NCBI GenBank assembly: GCA_039621445.1
Contig: CP154956.1
Span: 34,879,437 to 34,943,436, forward strand
Direction: 5' to 3'
Origin: Euglena gracilis
Taxonomy: Eukaryota; Euglenida; Euglenophyceae; Euglenales
DNA: 64,000 nt
This document shows positions 39,171-50,397 of this stretch, one piece after another. The notes below the pieces were generated by a model. That model did not search any database and was not told the origin of the DNA. It was given only the letters and a program-made list of their open reading frames with translations. Every line of letters begins with the position of its first letter. Within the stretch, counting starts at the first letter, position 1. The position numbers were made by a program, and so were the translations under genes.

Positions 39171-42100
39171 TCAAAAATCGGGACGGACATCGCAGTGAGA
39201 TGTGGTCTCCCCATGAGCCGGCCAGAGGGGTTGGGGCTGGGGCGCCTGGCCCGGTACCGGGAGGGGAGTGGCCGGCCAGGCCGACAAGGGCGGGCTGAGG
39301 TGGGGGGCCACGGCGGTGACGGCCCGCTGCTCCGCCTGCAGCAGCTTCCGGATCTCCTGCCAAGGCGGAGCCGGTCAGAGGGGGACGGATTGGGGAAAGG
39401 GTTGCAAGGCACTTCCTTCCCATTCCTGGCACTCTTCTCGGCAACGTGGGGAATGAAAAGTGCTGACCGCCCAAATGAGCGAGTCCGAGGGAAACACGAC
39501 ACCCCTGACTGCAGACACACATTAAAAACAACGAATGCACAAACACAACAAGACAAACCCTCGGCACGACACCAAACGGGGCACATGGACACGTATGACA
39601 AGGAAGCAGGCCAGCGACACACCGCGGTGAACACGGCGCCGCCCTCCGCCGCCAGGCCGGCGCAGAGGCCCGGGAGGGAGGGCGCGGTGCCCACGTCCAT
39701 CCAGCCGCGCAGGGCGGCGGCCCAGCCCGGGGTGAGGGGCGCCAGCGCCGCATCGAACGCAAACTGCAGGCGCAGCCCCTCGGCCGACGGCGTCACCAAC
39801 GGGGCATAGAGGGCGCTGTGGGGGGGAGGGGTGGGATCGCCGCCGCTCTGACGCTGCCCCCGCCCTCTGCGGGAATGACTCCGGCGTGTGCCTCCGCCAA
39901 ACGTTGTGCCCGCCGGAAGTTCGACGCAATTCAAATTATCAACAAACAATGGAGAATCGTTATGTTTGAAAGGCCTGACTGTTGAGTGGGCAAACAATGT
40001 GACGGGGAATGCATTTGCATGTGCAAAGAGAACGGATCTATCTGAGGACCTTTGGTAGCTCAAATTATCAAGGCACCTTGGCATGGAAGTTCACTGGGTA
40101 CCCCCCCAGGAAACTGTATCCAGACAAGTCAGCGAGTACAAAGGTTAGGAACAGTTTCCTGGTGGGTCTGGGTCAGAGGGAAAAAGGTGACATATTCACC
40201 CCCGGTGACCAAAAAAACTGGAAAAAAAACATTTTTGAACAAGTTTGTAACCAGAAGCCTGAAGAAAATGTTCAAAAGTTTTCAAACCCAAGAAATTGCC
40301 GGTTTTCAACAAAAAAATGCGGGCAAACTGGGGAAAAAAAACATCAGAGAAACGTCAGAGGGTCAAGGGCAGGAGAAAGGTCTCTATGGGGACAGGTTAG
40401 CAGGTACAAAAGGTAGAGGACAGTGTGCCGAGGAGAACAGTTTCTCGGGGGGGGGGGTGATAAGGACATTTCTGACATAAAGACATTCGGCCAATGGTAA
40501 TACAACAACATTAAATTGAAGTTTTGCATATTGCTGAATGGGGGGTCAGACTTCGACGACGTCAGACCCTCAGGGTCAGACTGGGGCGACCAAGTTAATA
40601 ACCCCCCCCCCAATTTCGGGCCGACGACCTGGATTTTGACCTGAAAATGTTGATAAAAATCTCAATCTCTGACAATAAATGACGAAAAAAAGATTTTTCT
40701 GGATCATCTGGCCTCCAAAAATGCTAAATTTCATGAGAAAGCACAAAAACATGACCCCAAAGGAGTGTTTTGGGTGCTATTTTGGGTCCTATGGGACTTC
40801 AAAATTTTGAAAATTTTGGGGTGCTATTACCCCCCAAATAATACCTTTGACAAAACGCAGAGGAAAAATGACGGTCTCACCGTCCACCAACCATCACCAG
40901 TGTGCTTTTGTTTGTGAACGTCCAAAAAGACATTAAAAATGTAGAGAACTTGCGGAAAGAATGCATACTTTCAAACGAAAAAGGTAAAAGACACCTTAAA
41001 ATGGAAGGAAAGGGGGGTTAACCCCCCATTTAATTGCGCAGTGCCAAAGGGTGTGTGGTGCCCAAATAAGTGTCACACCCCCGAGGGTCCGAAAACGGAA
41101 TCCAAAAACATTTGCCAGCCCCTTACCCTCCCCCCCCTTATGTCCAACGACCGGTAACCTCTGTCCTCTGACCAGGGGGGGGTCGTTGGACATAGGGTAG
41201 TGACCAAAAAGGTGTCCTTTGACCGGGGGGGGGGGTCGTTGGACACGGGGTCGGGAAAAAAAAGTTTGCCGAAACCCCCCAAAACAGGTCAAAATTTTCC
41301 TTCCGGCGCTTCGCGCCGCCATTTCCAGCCCTGTCAAAAAATATTTCCTCAAATAGCACCCAAAACGTACCTTCACGCCGCGGGATTTCACAAAAAAAAA
41401 ACAAAGATACCCAGTCGACAATACCTGCATTCCATCAACCATCTTTACTCCATCATGCAACCTGGCAAACACCCGAAAATGTCATGGTGGAATGTTGGGA
41501 GTGTGGTGAAGCTCCTTCAACAACCACAAGCACTATCCCCCCGGTGGAGGGCTCGTAATGCACAAAACTCCCCAGAGGGAACATTTTAATGGACGATGGG
41601 CTGCGGGGTGGAGGACAAGGGCGGAAGAAAAGCCTTTCAGGGCTGGCAAACCTCCGGTTTTCACACACCTGCAAAAAAAACATCAAACCTCCGAAAATTT
41701 GTCCTCTGACCGGGGGGGTCGTTAGACATAGGGGGGGGGTCGTTGGACATAGGGGGGAGGGGGGTAAAAAAACACTTTACATTAAACTGCTTTTGGGTAG
41801 TTTCCAAATAAGTGCCACACCCTCTAGACCCTGAGGGTCCGAAACTGCGGCGCAATAATGTGCGCACCCTGTGCACTTAAATTGAGGGGGGGGAGCAATT
41901 GCTGACGGCAAAATCTCTGTCGGGGGGAAATACCTGACAAATCCTAAAAATGCCAGAAATAATTATGAACTCTTGCTTAAAACCTGGTAAGAATTGAATT
42001 AAAAAAATCAGGATTCCAAAAAATTGGGGGAACTACAGCATTTAAAAAATACTTCAGCCGTTTCTGGGGGAAAATAGTCCGAATGTGAGATAGTTGTGAG

Positions 42101-42566
42101 GCGTTTTGTGCTGTTTTGTGAATTATGTCAAAAAATTCAAAATACAAATTGTTACTTTGTTCCAAAGCCATTTTCGAAATTCTGGACAAAAAAAAACTAG
42201 TGAACCAATCTTTCAGGGAAGCACAGGACAATTCACACCAAATCCTAAAAGGTTTTTCAAATCTCAAAAACTGGTTAAATTCTAAACTCCAAATGCAAAA
42301 TGAAGTTGAAAAAAAAACATGCTTTAATTTTGAAAGTTCAATCTACAGTGACGGCAAATAAAAACGGGAGGGAAAACCACCAGAAATTTGGGGGAAATGG
42401 ATGAAATTGGTTCAGAATAAATACCACAAAGAGACCTGTTGTGCAAAAGCCCTCAAATGAAACAGGGCCTGAGTTTTTCTTTTTTTGCCGTTTCCAACTT
42501 TGAACATTTTGCCATCGCAATAAATTAAATAATAATAAATGATGATGATACTAATAAATAATGATG

Positions 42567-42628
<62 letters not shown>

Positions 42629-42663
42629 GATGATGATGATGATGGTGATGGTGATGGTGATGG

Positions 42664-42694
<31 letters not shown>

Positions 42695-45600
42695 GGTGAT
42701 GGTGGTGGTGGTGGTGGGGTGGTGATGATGATGATGGTGGTGGTGGTGGTGATGATGATGATAATGATGACGACGACGACGATGATGATACCAGGGGGAG
42801 AAATTTGAATGGCAAAAATCGTTGTGGGAAAAATTCTGGACGAATCTGTCTATGTTTCCTCCCCTCTAAATCCTGCCTCCCCAACCAGGGGACTGAATGC
42901 AGCAGCCCAAATACAACCAGCCCTTCTTCAATACACCTTCTGAACAAGTGATCGGAATAAAAAAAACACACTCCAAGAATGGGCGCGAAGCACGGAAGAA
43001 TAGTTTGGGCGTTCACTGGAGGAAACTGGATTTTTCTTAGATTTGTCAGGGAAAATCCTGGATGGACACTTAGCATGGGGTTGTGCTTTTTAGGATTTGG
43101 GGACTGCGCCAGCAGCGCTCCACAAGGCCCCGGCCCCACCGCCACACCTCCGGTCCTTGGCCTCCATGGGCACCAGGGCGGTGAAGTGGGCCTCGTGGTA
43201 CGCCAGCAGCACCGGGTCGCGGAAGGCGTCGCAGGGCCGCCAGAGGTCGGGGAGGTACACGCCTGCGAGGGGGAAGGGGAGGTCCTGTGCCCCGCCCCTC
43301 CCCGGCCAGGGCTGGAGCACGCAGAGCTGCCATCCTGAGGCCGGTGGTGTCACACGGTGAACAGTGGAACCTCACCTGCCACAGATGCCGGGACGGCTCA
43401 GGAGCCGGTCGGATCTCTTGGGACACTGTGCGGGGGTCAGCCTCCCGATGTGGAATTTGTTGGTGTTAAGAAAACGCAATGCATCCACAATTTTGCCCAA
43501 CTGTCATTGGCCCCTCAGTTGATCGCTGGACGAAAGGAGGGAGGTCCTAAAGGTTCAAAAGGCCCAAAAATGACAATAATTGGGGCAGAACAGGTGTCAA
43601 TCCAAGTTTAACCGTTGAATGATGGTCACCTTGGATTCCAATCCAATCCAATCCAAACTTAAAATCTTGGATGGATGTCAAACTGTTCATTGGAAGACTC
43701 AGCAAAAAAAAAGCCAGGAAGCTTGATGGACAGTGGGAAAGCTTTCAGACAAAATTTTGTTTAGTGTTTCTCCTCGCTACAAGCAAAATTCCTGCCCAAA
43801 TGATTCGACGATTCTTGTTTAAGAATGCGCTCATTGGGTTTGGAAAAAGCATGCTTATTTCATTCATAAAAGTGCTGGCTTGATCGTGATTTTGATGCTG
43901 CATTGATTTTGGAGGTTCGGAAATCACAATATCTGAAGGTGCTCGTTTTCCTGCCGGTTTTTAATGGCGAAAAAAGCATTTTTCTTGTGTTTCCAGGATT
44001 TGTCCGGTCCAAATCCTAACTTTTCCAAAAAAAATTGCTCCTTGTCAACTTTTTTTCATTGTGGGCCCAAAATTAATTGAATTGAATAATTAATGTTCCA
44101 AAACAGAAACATGAAACCCCAAAATGTTGATTGGTGCTTCTCTCAGGCAGAGACGCAGAAAGGGAGATTTGGGAAAATCAGGATGGGGAGACCCAAACCC
44201 ACCAGCCTAAAAGTTCAGCCCCCAGAGGGGATCAGCACCCATCCATTCCCGGGGAGGGGGCTTGGGACCAGGCTTTTGCTTAAGGACCCCCGGGGGGGGG
44301 GGGGTACTGGCTAGCCAATCGGCTAGACACTGGAAAAAGTGGACTAGCTAGACCCCCCCTCCCCCCCGGGGGGGGGGGGTCCGGGGGTCCCCCGGACTGG
44401 AAAAAAAATTTTCCTCCGGCGCTGCGCGCCGGAGGAAAAATGAGGTTTTTAATAGGTTTTTGGCTGATTTTGTTCCAAAAATTTCCAAAAATGGCCAAAA
44501 AACGGGCATTTTTGGCCATTTTTGGGGGTCCCAAAAAAAATTTTCGGCGCTTCGCGCCGGTCACTGGAAAAAAAATTTCCACTAGCTAGCCCTGCTAGCA
44601 GACCCCCCCCCCGGGGGGGGGTCTGCTAGAAAACCCACTAGCCAAATTTGGACTAAACCCCCCCCCCAAATATAAAACCCCCCCGGTTTTATAATTGGGC
44701 GGAAATTTCAAGACCCCGAGGGGGGGTTTTATATTTGGGGGGGGTTTTATATTCGGTCGGAAAAATCAACTTCCCGGTGGGCTCCAGTAGTCACTTTTTT
44801 GGTCCAAAATAACAAATACGCCCCCCCTTGGGGGTCAAAAAACTGCATTTTTCGGGCGAAGGAGCAATTTTCACATGTTTTTGGTAAAAATTGTTCCCAA
44901 ATCTGCCAAAAATGACAATTTTGGGAGATATTTTGTCGAAAATTTTTCCTTCCGGCGCTTCGCGCCGGAGGGGGGGTTTTATATTTGGGCGGGATTTCAA
45001 GGACCTCAGGGGGGGTTTTATATTTGGGGGGGGTTTTGTATTTGGGGGGGGTTTTATATTTGGGGGGGGGGGTTTAGCTGTAGTCCAGCCCCCCCCCCCG
45101 GGCCCCGGGGGGGGTACTGCAATCCCTTAAGCAAATGCCTGCTTGGGACCCACCATTAGGGGGGGGGGTCCAAAAAAAGCACCTCCAGGGTATCAATTCG
45201 GCCTCACCCCCCCACCAAGGGGGAGACATGGGCAGGGGTGGGCAGACACCGCCAAAGTAGCAGGGGGCCATGTCCTGGCCGAAGAAGTCCTTCACCGTGC
45301 TGCGGGCGTAGACCACGATGGGGCGGCGGATCACGTTGGCCAGCACGTACACGTGGATCTCCGTCAGGCTGCTCCCCGGGTCCGCCGCCAGCGCCAGCTC
45401 CTGCAATGACGGCGGGGCACGTCAAATGTTATGCCACGATGGCGTTCGGAGCACATCAAATGCTCCGGCCCGCACTGACCAAATGCTGTTTGGCCCCCCG
45501 GGGCTGCCACACCATCTGCCATTCCTTCTCCCATTCCTCCTCCGACCGCTCGATCTCCGTCCCGAAGCTCTCCACGTCATGGGCCACAATCATCGCCCTG

Positions 45601-48600
45601 GGCAGAGGGGTGGGAGCCGGACTGTGGCGGCACAGCACCGCAGCCCGCCCGAGAAACGAAGGAGAGCCGCCATTCAGTGGCGTCCAAGAGGCAGATTCCC
45701 AAACTGAACAACGCCCCTCATTGTCTAAGAACCAGAAAGAAGAATGGGAAGGACCAGAGGGGTGCTGACTTGGTTTGAACCAGGGGTGATAGCGGGGGGG
45801 AGGGGGGTTGAAAAATGCCCGGAGATTAGCCAGTTAACACCTAAAATGCAAATGTTTCTTCGTTATTGGGTCCGGTGTTCAACTTGGGAGGTAGTAGGAG
45901 GCAAAAATCAACTGTTTCTCACCAAATCCAGCTTCAGAAGGTTCTCTGCGACATCGGAATTATTGAGATATTCTCATAAAAAGACACAAAAAGTGCTTCC
46001 TGGGAGAAGACCTGATGGACAGAACCGGGGGGGGGGGGCACTTAGGCCAGGCCGGTGGGACCAGGGGGTATTGATCAAATCGGTTCTGATTTGGTGGCCA
46101 ACGGGGCAGCAAGTATCCACTGCCCTGTGCCACACCAACGTTTGAAGAGACGGGCACAGCTCTCGTGCGCGACGGCAAAACAGGCACCCGGGAGAGGGGG
46201 GACAACTAGTACACACAGTCGAAGGGGGGGGTCGATATCGGAGGCCTTCGGAAAAATTGCGGAAAAGATGTGGAAAAATTGCGGAAATTGCAGAAAAATT
46301 GCGGAAAATTTGATATCGGGAATGTACACATATCTGCTGGAGGGGACTTAGAAAATTTTCATAAATTTGGTCATTTTGAAGCATAGGCGCAAGTTTTGAG
46401 CTGGTGTTCACATTCTTTTCCAAAAAGGTCCAAAAGCATGATTCTGGTAATTTTGGAAACATTCTGATTCTGGAAATATGGAAATTCTTTGGTGAAAAAT
46501 TGGAAGACGGCAAAAATCGCCGAAACGTTGGTCTCAGAAAAAAAATCTGGTCCAATGCGGAATATTTCTAAGTCGGAATAATTTCCCAGCAGAAATTGGG
46601 GGAAACCCTTTTAAAAAAAAAGCCCAGAAAATGCCAAATTCTGTCAACTTTTGTAAAATTTGACAAAATTTGGCAAATTGCAACAAAGTAAACAAAGTAA
46701 GACAATGGCACCTGGGTTCCCTTGTGAAACCTTTGAGAACTGACCGGAACTCATCCCGCCTTCCGTTTTTCAGGTTCATGCAGAAAAAAATGTAGAAAAA
46801 TTGCAGAAATGGTGGAAATTGCGGGAAAATTGCGGATATCAATTCACCCCCCGACGCAGTGCAGCTTGTGCCCCAGGCAGGGGAACTGCCCCGCCCTTCT
46901 GGAATTGCAACGCGGGTGGTTATGTGGTCCGCCCATGCCCAAGCACCTATGACAGATTCCAGATTTTAGCCCGCGGTCGGCTGCGGTCGGCCGCGGTCGG
47001 CAGCGGTCGGCTGCGGTCGGCTGCGGTCGGCTGCGGTCGGCAGCGGTCGGCAAAGTAGTTGGCTGTGGGTGGGGGGCAGGCCAACAAAAAATGAGCATAT
47101 ATCACAATCACACAATTCATTGTTGCCGATTTTTGGCCACTTTTCGCTGCTTTTGGCCAGTTTTTGATGCTTTTGGACTGCTTTTGGCCACATTGCCGGC
47201 TTTTGGTCGATTTTTCCTGCCTTTGCCCATTATTTCCTTCCTTTTGCTTTCTTTTGGTCACTTTTGTTGCTTTTGCCCACTTTTTGCTGTGCTTTGGCCA
47301 GCTTTTGCTTTGCTTTGACCTCTTTTGACCACTTTTGGCCTCTTTAACCCACTTTTAACCACTTTTCTCTGCTTTTGGCCATTTTACCCACTTCTGGCCA
47401 CTTTCAGGCCACTTTAAAATGTCTTTTTGTTGCTTTTGACATCAAGATCAGTCAAACGTGACCTAAAAATGGCCTAAAAGTGGCAAAAAATGGTTAACAT
47501 GGCCAAAAGTTCCAAAAGCAGGCAAAAATGACAAAAAAAATGCCCAAAGTGGTCCAAAAAAGCCAAAAATGGCCTAAAACGACCCTCTCTTGGCCAATTT
47601 GGGTCACTTTAGCAGCTTTTGTTCACTTTTGGAAACAAACTGGCGCAAAATGCTCAAAATGGTCAAATTGGACCAAAGAGAGACCAAAAAATGGGCAAAA
47701 AAAATAACAAAAGAAAAGGTCGAAAATGGCTTTAAATGGTCAAAAATGGCCCAAAATGGCCCAAAATGGCCCAAAATGGCCCAAGAGCAGGACAAAATGG
47801 CCCAAAATTACAAGAAGTGGGCAAAAAATGGCCAAAAATTGTCAAAATACGTCAAAATGGGTGAATTGTGGTGACAAATAGGCCAAAAGGGGACAAAAGC
47901 GACCAAAAATGGCCAAAAGTGGCCAAAAGTGGCCAAAGATGACAACATTAGCCAGGTGAGCCAGAAAAATCTCAACATCTGGGATAAAAATGAGCCTAAT
48001 TCCTCATTCTCACTGAAAAATTGACATCAATTGGAAAAAAGTTGCGCGGTCGGCTGCGGTCGGCTGCGGTCGGCTGCGGTCGGCTGCGGTCGGCTGCGGT
48101 CGGCTGCGGTCGGCTGCGGTCGGCACCCCACCTATGACAGTCCTGAAACCCGCGGTCGGCCGCGGTCGGCTGCGGTCGGCTGTGGTCGGCTGCGGTCGGC
48201 TGCGGTCGGCATAGGTGCCTGCCCATGCCGAGGAGGGAGGGGACCTCCAGCGGGCCTGGAACCACGCCGCGGGGCGGGCGGCCAGCAGGGCCCCGTGCAC
48301 CGCCTGGCGCAGGAGGAGCCCCTCGTCCTGGCGGGCGAGAGGCCGTGGGGCACCTTCCCCAACACACCTCCCGCCAAAGCCCACCCGACGCCCCGTTCAC
48401 AGGAAACCCCCCTTGTGAGGGGAAGGGGCGTGGAGAAGCAAGGCTGCAAGAAGTTGGATGGCGCCCAGATTTCCCAGAAAACCCTGCGCCACCAAAACCG
48501 CATTATTCAAATCCCTTTAAAGCAACCAAAAGTACAATCTAACTTGGCTTGTCAGGTGTTCTGGCAGCTGACGCTTCTTCCGTTGGAGGGGGGGCTCCAG

Positions 48601-50397
48601 CGATCTTACCTCAGAGTGTGTGTGAAATCATTTTTGTACGGCTCCACAGCATTGGCGTTTGCAGTGGCTGCTGTGAGCGCCCTTCCAGATCCCTTTTTTT
48701 CAGTCCATTTGCTTTTTTTTTGACTTTCCTCGTGCACTTGTAAGCAAGTGCTTATATATAACCTATGTTCTGGGGGGGGGAAGGGGGGGCTCCACTGTTT
48801 GGATCCTGCCCATTCAGTGGACGTTGCATGCCTCTTTCTTCATCCTTCATAAACCTGGGCCTCTTGTGCCAAAAACACAAAAAAAATACACCTGAAGCGA
48901 AAACTATGCCAATATGCTTCGAAAAAAAATAGCAGTTTGAAGAATTGTCTCCCCCGAAAAAGAGCATTTTAATCACTATTTTCTCTCAATACTCATTAAA
49001 CTGTCATCTTTTGAATGCAAGGATAAACTCTCACTCTGGATGCATTGGATGCAATCCAGATGCGTCCTGCCGGAACAACTTGCGAAATTTAGTTGTTTGC
49101 CGCAACTTCCAGAGCTTGAAGACTGTGTTGCAGCACACACCTGAATGCCCCACAAAGCAATGCTTACACCGTGGCAAAGGCAGTTGTGGTCGGCGGTGGT
49201 GCGGATAGGGATGACCCTGCAAAGCACCAGAGAGCCAATTGTGTATTCAACGTTGGCAGAAAACGTCCCAGAAGGCATACTCAAAGAGAGCCAAAGAAAG
49301 AGTCAGCGAACAGAGAGTAAATCAAATAAAAATTCATTCTGTAATTAGTACCAGGCATTCTCTGTCCTGCTCAAAGATATGCAGGTAATCAGCATTTCTT
49401 CGAGATGTTTGTTCACGAAAAGCGTTATTTTGGACGGATTTGGTCTAAAATCATATTTGAGGGGAAATATGTTGGGTCATTTTGGGGGGTCGGGTTTTGG
49501 CTATGGATTCCTTGACCAACAAACCACCCACCCATTAACTGCCCCCTCCCTCTGGCCAACCCAGCAAGCAGAACCCTACTGAGCTGGCTCCGCATTCAAC
49601 GCACACAAAAAACGTGGCCGTACGCCTCGGCAACCACCTCCAACGCAGCAGGACGAAGGGCAGGGACTGCAGGGGAAGGCGGCACACTTGGCCAGGGCTG
49701 GATGCCAGTTCAGGATGGCGTTCGCCTCGGCCAAGTCCTGAACCACGTCCTAAGACCAATGTGTACATGCAACACGCAACAATTCCCCTGGGCCTACTAT
49801 CTTTGCAACGAGACCATGAAGTTGACTTTTGTTTTTTGAGAAAAATTTTCTCACCTCCCTCTTATTACCCACAGTGGCAAACCTTCTGTGTGTGGGCGCA
49901 CACGGTGTATGTGGTGTGGGTGGGGGTGCCGTCACTTTGTGGTTCGCCTCCGCCATGTTATCAACAAAAAACCACAAACCCAAGGGTAGAGCAAATATCC
50001 ACCACAGGAAGTGGAGAGAGGAAAAAAGTGTTTGAGGGAATAAATGAGGCAGTCTGTGTGTGTGTGTGTGTGTGTGTGCGTGTGCGAGTGGGTGGGTGGG
50101 TGCGGGTGTGGGTGTGGGTGTGGGTGGGTAGGTGAGTGGGTGGGTGGGTGGGTGGGTGTCACAACGGAGGGAAAGCCAGACGGCACCAACACATGTACGC
50201 ACCTGGTCGACGAACTCGTTCAGCAGCGCGGGCGGGGAGGCGGACGTCACCACCTCGCCGGGGATGCGCAGAGTGGTCTGGGCAGCGAGCTGGTCCAAGT
50301 GGCACAGCCCGTCCTCTGCGCGGGTCCGCATCGACTGCGCCACCAACGCCCGGAGGTCATCCGCGAGGGCGGCGTTGAGGGACGCGATGGCCGGCAT
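39171..50397 (-). CDS. OTU-family deubiquitinase, A20/Cezanne type
   Basis: Nine minus-strand exons: 50203-50397, 49688-49749, 49141-49216, 48245-48327, 45513-45597, 45250-45400, 43148-43262, 39623-39815, 39171-39356. All introns are GT-AG, every phase agrees, and the product is 381 residues from the ATG at 50397 to the TGA at 39171. The order mirrors the A20 OTU core: VIPIRTTADHNCLCHGVSIA with catalytic Cys near 98; WGIQ then DEGLLLRQAV; EEEWEKEWQM; TEIHVYVLANVIRRPIVVYA; CYFGGVYLPDLW; AYHEAHFTALV with catalytic His near 243; then LYAPLVTPSAEGLRLQFAFD, as in Cezanne. Family role: cleaving ubiquitin chains. No A20-type zinc finger follows, so it is a minimal OTU enzyme with an uncharacterised N-terminal helical segment and a Pro-rich tail. 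DHNC replaces the usual DGNC. Introns hold several repeat elements. Confidence 0.9.
40080..40600. mobile_element. Keyword-armed element P1, words AGACAAGTCAGC and GGACAGGTTAGC
   Basis: Shares CCAGACAAGTCAGC, GGGTCAGAGGG, ATTTTTGAACAAGTTTGTAA and AGGTCTCT-GGGGACAGGT with the region 54400-54740, part of it inverted. It lies in the intron between OTU exons 43148-43262 and 39623-39815. Confidence 0.5.
40601..41018. mobile_element. C-run/G-run MITE with TA duplication, word GGTGCTATT
   Basis: Begins ACCCCCCCCCCAATTTCGGG and ends GGGGGGT, flanked by TA (40599-40600, 41019-41020). GGTGCTATTTTGGG and GGTGCTATTACCCCCC are internal repeats. Immediately abuts the next element. Confidence 0.65.
41021..41850. 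mobile_element. Keyword-armed element, word GTCGTTGGACATAGGG
   Basis: CCAAATAAGTGTCACACCC followed by GAGGGTCCGAAA (41068-41098) recurs at 41804-41845. Inside, GTCGTTGGACATAGGG and its inverse TATGTCCAACGACC occur at about 41138-41250 and 41715-41755, always next to G runs. A GGCGCTTCGCGCC hairpin is at about 41305. The middle (41320-41690) is unlike other elements. Confidence 0.55.
42537..42792. repeat. TGA/TGC/TGG trinucleotide array
   Basis: Mixed GAT, GCT and GGT repeats, including nine GCT/TGC units. It lies in the intron between OTU exons 43148-43262 and 39623-39815. The Asp, Ala or Gly polymers are artefacts. Confidence 0.93.
43148..43262 (-). CDS. OTU catalytic-histidine exon
   Basis: Encodes VYLPDLWRPCDAFRDPVLLA followed by YHEAHFTALVPMEAKDR. 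GVYLP and AHFTALV correspond to the GIYLPL and HFSALV motifs of A20, Cezanne and TRABID. The codon at each border is split and completed correctly by its neighbours (GGC and AGC). Confidence 0.92.
44268..44640. mobile_element. G-run element, words GACTAGCTAGACCC and GGTCTGCTAG
   Basis: GGCTAGCCAATCGGCTAG and GACTAGCTAGACCC at the left; CTAGCTAGCCCTGCTAGCAG and GGTCTGCTAG at the right. The body has CACTGGAAAAA, a CCGGCGCTGCGCGCCGG hairpin, ATTTTGTTCCAAAAA, an inverse CCAAAAATGGCC / GGCCATTTTTGG pair and GGCGCTTCGCGCCGGTCACT. The same body occurs at about 22005-22210 and, diverged, at 53240-53420. Confidence 0.55.
44656..45074. mobile_element. C-run/G-run MITE with TA duplication, word AAATATAAAACCC
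   Basis: Begins AACCCCCCCCCCAAATATAA and ends TTTTATATTTGGGG...GGTT, flanked by TA (44654-44655, 45075-45076). GGGTTTTATATTTGGG occurs at least five times; a CCGGCGCTTCGCGCCGG hairpin is near 44953. It lies in the intron next to OTU exon 45250-45400. Confidence 0.75.
46224..46852. mobile_element. Keyword-armed element T2, word GCGGAAATT
   Basis: Second copy of the 6536-7418 element, without the nested TA insertion. Left end GGGGTCGATATCGGAGGCCT, right end GCGGATATCAATTCACCCCC, both next to AAATTGCGGAAA arrays. It lies in the intron between OTU exons 48245-48327 and 45513-45597. Confidence 0.65.
46935..48215. mobile_element. Keyword-armed element N3, word GCGGTCGGCT
   Basis: Left array 46971-47053 and right arrays 48045-48123 and 48151-48212 are 10-bp GCGGTCGGCT tandems. 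CACCTATGACAG precedes both the left and the second right array, and GCACCTATG (46950) is mirrored by CATAGGTGCC (48210). The body is a field of TTTTGGCCAC / GTGGCCAAAA words with a switch of strand bias near 47450. It ends about 30 bases from OTU exon 48245-48327. Confidence 0.6.
49141..49216 (-). CDS. OTU catalytic-cysteine exon
   Basis: Encodes VIPIRTTADHNCLCHGVSIA and LWGIQ between a CTTTGCAG acceptor and a CAG|GTGTGT donor. It aligns with the [20 protein letters not shown] segment of human A20. Asp, Asn and Cys of the loop are retained; the Gly between Asp and Asn is His. Confidence 0.88.
50057..50159. repeat. GT then GGGT microsatellite
   Basis: GT units followed by GTGGGTGGGTG repeats, about 45 bases from the donor of OTU exon 50203-50397 and inside its first intron. 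Arginine/Gly/Val frames here are artefacts. Confidence 0.9.

Noticed and set aside
39020-39298. Plus-strand frame with VVIGVLNPTWGGYGNVSVEV
   Set aside because: It overlaps the last OTU exon on the other strand, lacks acceptor and donor sites, and looks like an antisense shadow of GC-rich coding sequence.
42525-43145. Asp-, Ser- or His-rich frames near 42.6 kb
   Set aside because: They are translations of the TGA/TGC/TGG repeat inside an OTU intron.
46971-48212. Possible CRISPR array from regularly repeated GCGGTCGGCT
   Set aside because: Units are contiguous 10-mers without unique spacers, and the genome is eukaryotic.
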